Assembly (NCBI GenBank): GCA_024278345.1
Contig: JAJRTK010000386.1
Coordinates: 1-7,379, forward strand
Direction: 5' to 3'
DNA length: 7,379 bases
Origin: a bacterium
Lineage (GTDB): Bacteria > CSSED10-310 > JAJRTK01
The translations under genes and the position numbers were made by a program. The notes under the pieces were generated by a model. It was given only the letters and a program-made list of their open reading frames with translations, was not told where the DNA came from and searched no databases. Below are positions 1 through 5,575 of the stretch, one piece after another; the first letter of the stretch is position 1, and every line of letters starts with the position of its first letter.

Positions 1-76
1 GGAGGCTCTGCCTCCGGACCTCCGCTGGGAGCGCCGCTCCCAGACCCACGCCAGGGAGCCAGCTCCCTGGACCCAC
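1..76. repeat. Array of three tandem perfect hairpins
   Basis: Three perfect inverted repeats follow each other. The first has arms 1-6 and 10-15 (GGAGGC/GCCTCC, 3-base loop). The second has arms 25-32 and 36-43 (CTGGGAGC/GCTCCCAG, 3-base loop). The third has arms 51-59 and 62-70 (CCAGGGAGC/GCTCCCTGG, 2-base loop). Each is followed by a similar linker: GGACCTCCG, ACCCACG and ACCCAC. Stem sequences differ between units but stay fully complementary, which suggests that structure rather than sequence is kept. No T-run directly follows the third stem, so a classical terminator is not obvious. GC-rich bacterial genomes often carry dispersed intergenic palindromes of this style (REP-like elements), and that is my reading. 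The array may continue to the left of the window. Confidence 0.75.
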
Positions 77-83
77 ATCTTTG

Positions 84-198
84 TGCGCTGCGCGCTTTTT
101 TCGGGTGGCCGGTACCATGACCGAGGCCCCCCTTGCAACTTGCGATCACCGGGATCCCTATCCATTTTTGCGCCGCGCGCTTTTATCGGGTGGCCGGG
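84..198. repeat. Imperfect 30-base direct repeat, two copies
   Basis: Positions 84-113 and 169-198 match at 27 of 30 bases, offset by 85 bases. Each copy holds a GCGC-rich palindromic core followed by a T-run (TTTTTT in the first, TTTTAT in the second) and then a shared CGGGTGGCCGG tail. The GCGC core plus T-run looks like a weak rho-independent terminator, but the stem is only about 4 base pairs, so I call it a repeat and not a terminator. The copies are separated by 55 bases without recognisable content. Confidence 0.6.
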
Positions 199-464
199 TG
201 CGAGCGACAGCGAGAGCTGCCGAAGGCACCACCGATGACCACCCCCGTTTTGGGAATAGAGCCTTGTGTTGCTCTGGAAAAGGTTCTCCAACCGGTGAAA
301 TGATCCGACGAGGACTGCCCATGGCCTTGGGTCACTGGTGCGGCTTGGCGAGAGCTGGAAATGGCGGTTTCTTGCCCTTTCCGGGGGTGGATCTTGCGCC
401 GGACGCGGGCGGCTGCCAAGCGGCCGGAGCGGAACGCAACCCGAAGAAAAACGGCTTTGGGGCT
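199..464. other. Non-coding stretch without recognisable gene
   Basis: Open frames cross this stretch on both strands, but their translations are rich in Arg, Gly and Pro, match no family I recognise, and mutually overlap. The frame of the downstream prenyltransferase is open back to an ATG at 338, but its product before residue 103 does not resemble a UbiA protein. A modest hairpin is possible at 357-382 (GGAAA and GGC paired with GCC and TTTCC, one internal mismatch, 8-base loop). I see nothing else. Confidence 0.5.
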
Positions 465-493
465 TTGAAAACGGAAGGTCCGCAAGCTATAAG
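465..493 (+). promoter_or_regulatory. Sigma70-like promoter of the prenyltransferase-glgC operon
   Basis: A -35 box TTGAAA (465-470) and a -10 box TATAAG (488-493) are separated by exactly 17 bases. Each box matches the consensus at five of six positions. Transcription would start near 500, giving a leader of about 145 bases before the ATG at 644. The promoter lies inside the open upstream extension of the prenyltransferase frame, which argues that the extension from 338 is not translated as part of that protein. A separate TTGACA at 545-550 has no matching -10 box at a suitable distance. Confidence 0.5.
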
Positions 494-565
494 GAATGGC
501 AAAGTGCAGTGTGGGCGCGGAGCTTGTTGGAGTCCTTGTCCCAGTTGACAAACGAGAATCGGGCG

Positions 566-588
566 GCGGCCCCAAGGAGGGAGGCCGC
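566..588 (+). promoter_or_regulatory. Leader hairpin presenting a Shine-Dalgarno-like loop
   Basis: Arms GCGGCC (566-571) and GGCCGC (583-588) form a perfect 6-base-pair stem whose 11-base loop contains AAGGAGGGA (574-582). This is the strongest ribosome-binding-like sequence in the leader, yet no ATG, GTG or TTG in any frame lies 4-14 bases downstream. It may be a regulatory or ribosome-standby element, or may be chance in GC-rich sequence. Confidence 0.35.
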
Positions 589-643
589 TCTTTCCACGAA
601 AGCCAAGGTTTTGAGTCAGATTGCGGAGAGCCTTCCCGGGAGT

Positions 644-1660
644 ATGTCGGCGGGCGTCAAGCCCGTGAGGTGGATGGATCGATTGCGTGTCTACGTGCGC
701 CTGACGCGTCCGTTTACGCTTTTGCCCCCTACCGTGGGAGTCTTGTCGGGGGCGGTAACGGCATTTGGATCTGCTGCGAACCCTGATCCGGAGGTGCGTC
801 TGACGTTGGCCGTGCTGATGACGGTTCTACTTGGCTCGGCCTGTGCGGCGCTCCTGAATGCGGCGTCGAACGTGATCAACCAGGTGACGGACCTGGAGAT
901 TGATCGAATCAATAAGCCGGAAAGGCCCCTACCGCGCGGGAAGATTTCCGTGACGGAAGCGAGTTGGCTGTCGGCGGTTCTTTACGCGTTGGCTCTGATT
1001 CCTACGTGGCTGGTTGTGGTCTATCCCTACGAGAGTTTCGCCTCGAAGCTGATGGCTCCGCTGGCCAAGCACGAGTGCATTCTGATTTACTTCCTTGGAA
1101 TGCTCTTCACGTTCATCTACTCGGTGCCAGCTCTGGGCCGGACGAAGGCTCGAGGTTTTTTGGCAAACATGACGATAGCCATCCCTCGCGGCTGTCTGTT
1201 GAAGGTTGCCGGCTGGTCGATGGTGGCGAGCATTGTCAATTTGGAGCCCTGGTATATTGGGTCAATTTTTCTTCTTTTCATCATCGGGGCATCGAGTACA
1301 AAGGATTTCAGCGATATCGAAGGAGACCGGGCGGGAGGGTGCAGAACGCTTCCAGTGCTCTACGGGCCGAAGGTAGCTGCCTGGATCAGTGCGCCCTTTT
1401 TCGTCTTCCCCTGGCTGTTGATTCCGCTAGGTACAAGCCTGAGTGACCCCTGGCATCCTGGTCGGACCATTCTGACTGGACATGCACAGCTTCTGGAAGT
1501 TTTGAGTGTCCTGCTGGTAATTTGGGGATTCTACGTGTCATGGCTCATGCTTCGGCGTCCCGAAGATCTGGCGAAGACTGAGAACCATCCTTCGTGGGTC
1601 CACATGTATTTGATGATGCTGACGGCGCAGATCGGATTCGCCTTGGCCTACACTTTCTGA
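644..1660 (+). CDS. UbiA-family membrane prenyltransferase
   Basis: Members of this family transfer a polyprenyl group from its diphosphate onto an aromatic ring or other acceptor within the membrane, in quinone, tocopherol, chlorophyll, haem or archaeal-type lipid synthesis. The predicted 338-residue protein has both Asp-rich Mg-diphosphate motifs: N79-Q-V-T-D83-L-E-I-D87, followed by RINKPERPLPRG, and K-D-F-S-D224-I-E-G-D228, followed by R-A-G-G. About eight or nine hydrophobic segments are visible (near 24-42, 53-78, 108-128, 145-164, 204-218, 246-263, 281-303 and 318-337). The NKPxRPLxxG signature is closer to the chlorophyll, homogentisate and geranylgeranylglyceryl-phosphate branches than to MqnP-like or coenzyme-Q enzymes, but I cannot fix the acceptor. 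The start is uncertain: ATG 644 has GGAGAG (625-630) 13 bases upstream, and ATG 674 is an alternative with GAGG 3 bases upstream. The next gene begins 11 bases after the stop, so this is likely the first gene of a four-gene operon. Confidence 0.88.
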   Translation: MSAGVKPVRWMDRLRVYVRLTRPFTLLPPTVGVLSGAVTAFGSAANPDPEVRLTLAVLMTVLLGSACAALLNAASNVINQVTDLEIDRINKPERPLPRGKISVTEASWLSAVLYALALIPTWLVVVYPYESFASKLMAPLAKHECILIYFLGMLFTFIYSVPALGRTKARGFLANMTIAIPRGCLLKVAGWSMVASIVNLEPWYIGSIFLLFIIGASSTKDFSDIEGDRAGGCRTLPVLYGPKVAAWISAPFFVFPWLLIPLGTSLSDPWHPGRTILTGHAQLLEVLSVLLVIWGFYVSWLMLRRPEDLAKTENHPSWVHMYLMMLTAQIGFALAYTF

Positions 1661-1661
1661 C

Positions 1662-1667
1662 AGGAGG
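1662..1667 (+). promoter_or_regulatory. Ribosome binding site of the ssnA-like gene
   Basis: AGGAGG lies 4 bases before ATG 1672, directly after the prenyltransferase stop codon. It decides the start, because the same frame is open further upstream to an ATG at 1594 inside the preceding gene. Confidence 0.75.
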
Positions 1668-1671
1668 CGCA

Positions 1672-3036
1672 ATGGATGGCCTGAAGCCGGTGGAAAGGGG
1701 AAGAGCGGCTGCGGAAGAAACGCTTTGCATCGTCGATACGACGGCCATCGTCGTTGGGGATAGGGGAGATCCCAAGGTCTGGCGGGGCTCGCTTTCGGTG
1801 GTGGAGGGCCGGGTCCGCTTCGGTGGCGATTCGAGGCGGTTGGGGCACGGTGTTCGGCGGATCGACGGCAAAGGACTGGTGGTGCTGCCGGGTTGGGTCA
1901 ACGGGCATACACACCTTTACAGCGCCTTGGCTCGGGGGCTCCTCACAGGCGGCGCGCCGCCTGTGAGCTTTCTGGAGATCCTGGAAGGTCTCTGGTGGAA
2001 GCTGGACCGGGCGCTGGAGAGGGACGCGGTTCGCCTGAGCGGTCTGGTGGGGTCGCTGGAGGCGCTACATTCGGGTTGCACGCTGCTTTTCGATCACCAT
2101 TCGAGCCCCACCTGCATCGAAGGGAGCCTTGATCTTCTGGCTGAAGCGGCTCTCAAAGTTGGATTGCGGGGCTCGTTCTGTTACGAGGTGAGTGACCGCG
2201 ACGGGCCGGCAGCGGCGGAAGCGGGAATCGCGGAAAACTTGAGGTTTGCCGAAGCCTCCTCGAAAGATACCAGGCTGCTGCCAATGTTCGGTCTCCACGC
2301 GTCGTTCACTCTTTCGGATCGGACTCTTCACCGGTGCGTGGAAGCGGCGGCGGATGCTGGCGTAGGGTGCCAGATCCACGCCGCGGAGGATCAGGCGGAT
2401 CAAGAGGATTGCACCGAAAAGCATGGTTGTCGCGTGGTGGAGCGTCTGGAGCGTGCTGGAGTGCTTGGCAGGCGAGCTCTGCTCGCTCACGGGGTACACC
2501 TGGCGCCACGGGAATTGGACTTGCTGGCCAGAAGCGGGACGGTACTTGTCCACAATCCTCGGTCAAACATGAACAATGGTGTGGGAGCGGCGGTGCTAAA
2601 ACGGTTGGGTGAACGTGGTGTCGCGGTCTGCTTGGGAACGGATGGCATGAGTGGGCACGTGGGGGAAGAACTGGTGGTGGGTGGACTGCTGCAGCGCCAC
2701 CAGCGGGCTCGATCTTACGCCGGCTACGGGGAGATCATGGAAGCGATTTGGGCGGGGAACCACGAGCTGGCCCGGCGTGTGGTTCCGGAGTGGCGAGGCC
2801 TTGCGGAAGGAGCAGAGGCGGATCTTGTGTTGCTCCGATATGATTCTCCCACGCCGTTGGAAAGCTACAACGTCGTTGGGCATCTGATGTTTGGTCTTGC
2901 CGCCGCGCCTGTCCACAGTGTGCTCGTAGGTGGTAAATTGGTCCTCGACGAGGGTGTGGCAACAGGAGTCAACGAGCGGGAAATCCGCGCCGAAGCGCGA
3001 GAGACAGCCGCTAGGTTGTGGAGTCGAATCAAGTGA
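1672..3036 (+). CDS. ssnA: SsnA-like metal-dependent aminohydrolase
   Basis: This 454-residue protein belongs to the cytosine-deaminase/TRZ-ATZ branch of the amidohydrolase superfamily: a small beta-sandwich made from both termini plus a metal-binding barrel. Expected metal ligands are all present: H79-T-H81 in GHTHLYSALARG, H236 in QIHAAED, H273 in LAHGVHL and D324 in LGTDGM. SsnA-type signatures run throughout: LWWKLDRAL (108-115), DHHSSP (141-146), GLHASFTLSD (207-216), HNPRSNMNN (294-302) and YDSPTPLESYNVVGH (390-404). The E. coli protein of about 440 residues lies in a purine/selenium-linked catabolic region, and its exact substrate is unsettled. A hydrolytic deaminase on a nucleobase-like compound is the family expectation. 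Aminodeoxyfutalosine deaminase is a related alternative, but the motifs favour SsnA. The stop overlaps the next start (GTGA, 3033-3036). A perfect 26-base palindrome lies within residues 91-99. Confidence 0.88.
   Translation: MDGLKPVERGRAAAEETLCIVDTTAIVVGDRGDPKVWRGSLSVVEGRVRFGGDSRRLGHGVRRIDGKGLVVLPGWVNGHTHLYSALARGLLTGGAPPVSFLEILEGLWWKLDRALERDAVRLSGLVGSLEALHSGCTLLFDHHSSPTCIEGSLDLLAEAALKVGLRGSFCYEVSDRDGPAAAEAGIAENLRFAEASSKDTRLLPMFGLHASFTLSDRTLHRCVEAAADAGVGCQIHAAEDQADQEDCTEKHGCRVVERLERAGVLGRRALLAHGVHLAPRELDLLARSGTVLVHNPRSNMNNGVGAAVLKRLGERGVAVCLGTDGMSGHVGEELVVGGLLQRHQRARSYAGYGEIMEAIWAGNHELARRVVPEWRGLAEGAEADLVLLRYDSPTPLESYNVVGHLMFGLAAAPVHSVLVGGKLVLDEGVATGVNEREIRAEARETAARLWSRIK
1942..1967. repeat. 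Perfect 26-base palindrome inside ssnA-like gene
   Basis: The 13-base half-site CTCACAGGCGGCG is followed immediately by its exact reverse complement, with no spacer. The centre is GGCGCGCC. It encodes about residues 91-99, a loop just after the metal-binding HTHLYSALARG motif that differs from E. coli SsnA. No T-run follows, so it is not a typical terminator. It could form a very stable mRNA hairpin, bind a dimeric protein, or be a relic of a small inserted palindromic element. Confidence 0.9.
3020..3023 (+). promoter_or_regulatory. Ribosome binding site of the GlgC-like gene
   Basis: GGAG sits 9 bases before GTG 3033, which overlaps the TGA of the ssnA-like gene. This spacing favours GTG 3033 over the in-frame GTG at 3018, which has no comparable site. 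Confidence 0.5.
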
Positions 3037-4325
3037 GAAAAAACCGTTCGCCGAAAGTCATGGGTATGGTGTTGGCTGGTGGCACCGTTCCCGGCCTTGA
3101 AGTCTTGTCCAAGCAACGCACAAAGGCGGCAGTTCCGTTTGGCGGAGCCTATCGGATCATCGATTTCGCACTGACGAACCTGGCCTACGCTGATGTGACC
3201 GAAGTGGGGGTGTTAACGCAACACCGCCCGGAATCGCTGATGAACCACCTGGGAAACGGTCATCCTTGGGGGATGATCGGGCTCAACCGGTGCTTGAGGC
3301 GATTACCGCCCTTCACAGGGGCGTCCGATAGCCGCTGGTATCGGGGAAATGCCGATGCGGTAGCACAAAACCTGGATTTCATCGCATCAAGGGACCCCGA
3401 GCATGTACTGGTGGTTTCAGGCGACCATGTCTACCGCATGGACTATACCGAAGTCTTGGAACGTCACGTTGAGAGTGGTGCCGCGGTAACTCTTGCGGTC
3501 CTCCCCGTGCCGAAGCTGACCTATCCGAGCCGTTTTGGCTTGGCGACGGTGGAAGAGGGGTGGGTGACATCCTATCGGGAAAAGCCGGAGGCCCCATGCG
3601 GGGGTCTTGTCTGTTTGAGCGTCTATCTTTTTAGAAAGGACGCTCTTTTTCGGGTATTGCAGGCGTCAAATAGTCGAGCCGTGGTCGATTTCGGCCGCGA
3701 CGTACTTCCGGATCTCGTGGCCCAAAAGCGAGTGGCGGCCTATGTTTTCGGCGGCCCGTGGCTCTACCTTGGCGACCTCCAATCATATTGGCAGGCACAC
3801 ATGGACTTGCTGGGACCAGCGACAAAGCTGGTTTTGGACCGCTGGAACATCCTGACGAACCTCGATGATCGGAGCGTTTCAGTGAGTCCACCGCCCTTTG
3901 TGGGAAGCGAAGGCCAATTGGATAACAGCATGATCGGTCCTGGCTGCATCGTGGAAGGGGAGGTCCACGACTCGGTGCTCTTCCCCGGCTGCCGCGTGCA
4001 TCCCGGGGCCATCGTCCGCTCATCGGTGCTGATGCATGGGACGGTGGTGGGTCCTCGGTCGCGCCTTCATACGGTGATCACGGATAAGGACGTCACCATA
4101 GGAGAGGGCGTGACAGCGGGAGTCCCCGCGGAACCTGCCGATTGGGAGACGGCTTCCAGACTTCCGACGACCATGGGAAAAAACTGTCATATCCCGTCCG
4201 GTATCCAGATTGGAGCCGGAGCAATCTTCTACCCCGGGGTCGGGGAGCGAGAGCTCACGGACCTCTGGATCCCACCCCACACCACCCTCCAGCCGAAGGT
4301 TGAAGATCGATGGCTTCAAGACTAA
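3033..4325 (+). CDS. Degenerate GlgC paralogue, probable regulatory subunit
   Basis: The product of about 430 residues has the two-domain layout of ADP-glucose pyrophosphorylase: a nucleotidyltransferase domain (about 10-260) and a C-terminal left-handed beta-helix with hexapeptide-like repeats (about 285-400). Kept features include KAAVPFGG with K31, YRIIDF (40-45), SGDHVYRMDY with D131, REKP with K184, and DFGRD (219-223). Lost features matter: the loop after LAGG reads T-V-P-G-L-E where active enzymes have xGTRL, so its glycine and triphosphate-contacting arginine are gone. The motif WRDVGT reads W-L-Y-L-G-D, with Y245 replacing the second metal-binding aspartate (D276 in E. coli GlgC). 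SMGIY has also become CLSVY. I infer a catalytically dead or weak partner of the GlgC encoded directly downstream, as in GlgC/GlgD of Firmicutes or plant large subunits. It could instead have taken on a separate sugar-binding role. It overlaps ssnA by 4 bases and the next gene by 16. Confidence 0.85.
   Translation: MRKNRSPKVMGMVLAGGTVPGLEVLSKQRTKAAVPFGGAYRIIDFALTNLAYADVTEVGVLTQHRPESLMNHLGNGHPWGMIGLNRCLRRLPPFTGASDSRWYRGNADAVAQNLDFIASRDPEHVLVVSGDHVYRMDYTEVLERHVESGAAVTLAVLPVPKLTYPSRFGLATVEEGWVTSYREKPEAPCGGLVCLSVYLFRKDALFRVLQASNSRAVVDFGRDVLPDLVAQKRVAAYVFGGPWLYLGDLQSYWQAHMDLLGPATKLVLDRWNILTNLDDRSVSVSPPPFVGSEGQLDNSMIGPGCIVEGEVHDSVLFPGCRVHPGAIVRSSVLMHGTVVGPRSRLHTVITDKDVTIGEGVTAGVPAEPADWETASRLPTTMGKNCHIPSGIQIGAGAIFYPGVGERELTDLWIPPHTTLQPKVEDRWLQD
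4296..4299 (+). promoter_or_regulatory. Ribosome binding site of glgC
   Basis: AAGG lies 10 bases before ATG 4310, inside the final codons of the preceding gene. It is weak, which fits translational coupling across the 16-base overlap. Confidence 0.4.
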
Positions 4326-5575
4326 CGACCGCCCTCATTTTGGCGGGGGGACAAGGGACGCGCCTCAACGTCTTGTCGAAACAGCGCGCCAAACCTGGCG
4401 TGCCCTTTGGAGGAACCTATCGGATCATCGATTTCGTGCTGTCGAACCTGATGCATTCCCGGATCGAGCAGGTGGGTCTGCTGACGCAGTATCGGCCGGG
4501 CTCTCTGCTGGAGCATGTCAGCGGGCCGGAATGGTGGGATTTCGTGGGTCGCAGCCGGGTCCTCGACATCCTGCCGCCTCACACGGGCCGAGTGGGGTCG
4601 GACTGGTATCGGGCTACTGCTGACGCAGTGTATCAGAACATCGCCTGGCTGAGGCGAACGAAGGCCAAAGACTGCTTGATCCTCTCTGGGGACCACATCT
4701 ACAGCATGGACTACCGGGATCTTGTGGGTTTTCACAGATCGACGAAAGCGGATGTGACTCTTACGGTGAAGCGAATGCCCTCTTCGGTGCTCAACCAGTT
4801 CGGGATCGTGCTCACTCACGGCGACGGTGAGGTCTACGGCTTCGAAGAAAAGCCTCAGAAGCCGCGCTCGGATCTGGCATCGCTGGGGATTTACGTTTTC
4901 CAGACCGAAGTGCTCATCGAAGCCCTGCTTGCGGATGTGAAGCGGGCGAATTCGAGCCACGACTTCGGGAAGGACGTCATCCCGGCGCTCATCCCGTCGA
5001 AGCGGGTCATGGCCTATCCGTTCGAAGGGTACTGGCGAGATGTGGGAACCATCGAAGCCTTCTGGGAAGCCAACATGGACCTCTGTCGTGGGCTCCCTGA
5101 GTGCGACCTCACGAAGTGGAAGATCGCGACAAACTGGCACCAGCAAATTGGAACGCGACCGCCGGCGCGAGCGCTTCCGGGATCGGTGATCAAGACTTCT
5201 CTTTTGTCAGCGGGAAGCCGTGTTGCCGGGACGGTTCAGCGCTCAATCCTCTCTCCGGGAGTGGTGGTGGAAGAGGGGGCTGTGGTGGAGGACAGTATTC
5301 TGATGCAGGACATCCACGTGGGAGCAGGAACTGAAATCCGCTTCACCATCGTCGATAAGAATGTCAAAATCGGAGAAGGCGCCTCCATCGGCGGCGACAA
5401 GAAGAGCACCCCGCCGAATCGCGATTACCCTCACCACCTTTACTCGGGGCTCACGCTCATCGGCAAGGGAGCCAAAATTCCTTCTGGATGCCGGATCGGT
5501 CAAAACTGCTTGGTGGCGGACGGCGTCGATCTCAAGTCCGATGAGCTGCCATCGGGCCAAAGTGCTCTCCGCTGA
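4310..5575 (+). CDS. glgC: Glucose-1-phosphate adenylyltransferase (ADP-glucose pyrophosphorylase)
   Basis: It makes ADP-glucose and pyrophosphate from glucose 1-phosphate and ATP, the committed step of bacterial glycogen synthesis in the cytosol. The 421-residue product has the full set of motifs: LAGGQGTRL (11-19) with R18, RAKPGVPFGG with K28, YRIIDF (37-42), SGDHIYSMDY with catalytic D128, FEEKP with K181 for glucose 1-phosphate, SLGIYVF (191-197), HDFGKD (217-222) and YWRDVGT with metal-binding D244. A left-handed beta-helix domain follows from about 290. One departure is WYRATADAV (99-107), where the usual residue before TADAV is glycine. The gene follows the degenerate paralogue with a 16-base overlap, and the two share a 21-base identity (3148-3168 and 4416-4436) over the YRIIDF motif, in keeping with an old duplication. 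Its last 25 codons overlap the convergent permease gene. No other glycogen genes lie in the window. Confidence 0.95.
   Translation: MASRLTTALILAGGQGTRLNVLSKQRAKPGVPFGGTYRIIDFVLSNLMHSRIEQVGLLTQYRPGSLLEHVSGPEWWDFVGRSRVLDILPPHTGRVGSDWYRATADAVYQNIAWLRRTKAKDCLILSGDHIYSMDYRDLVGFHRSTKADVTLTVKRMPSSVLNQFGIVLTHGDGEVYGFEEKPQKPRSDLASLGIYVFQTEVLIEALLADVKRANSSHDFGKDVIPALIPSKRVMAYPFEGYWRDVGTIEAFWEANMDLCRGLPECDLTKWKIATNWHQQIGTRPPARALPGSVIKTSLLSAGSRVAGTVQRSILSPGVVVEEGAVVEDSILMQDIHVGAGTEIRFTIVDKNVKIGEGASIGGDKKSTPPNRDYPHHLYSGLTLIGKGAKIPSGCRIGQNCLVADGVDLKSDELPSGQSALR

Noticed and set aside
545-550. TTGACA as a perfect -35 box
   Set aside because: The sequence 16-18 bases downstream is GC-rich with no resemblance to a -10 box.
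81-575. Open frames on both strands in the left region (81-548 plus, 183-575 minus)
   Set aside because: Their translations have low-information Arg/Gly/Pro-rich composition, overlap each other and the repeats and promoter, and match no family I recognise.
338-643. N-terminal extension of about 100 residues to the prenyltransferase from an ATG at 338
   Set aside because: The extension has no membrane or family character, the likely promoter (465-493) lies inside it, and no good ribosome site supports ATG 338.
644-3036. Futalosine (menaquinone) pathway pair: prenyltransferase MqnP plus aminodeoxyfutalosine deaminase
   Set aside because: The prenyltransferase lacks the NPRT-type MqnP signature (it has NKPERPLPRG), the hydrolase carries SsnA signatures, and no mqnA, B, C or D gene is present in the window.
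4322-5146. Open minus-strand frame of 274 codons opposite glgC
   Set aside because: It is fully antisense to a clearly conserved gene; its His/Arg-rich translation is typical of a GC-rich shadow frame.
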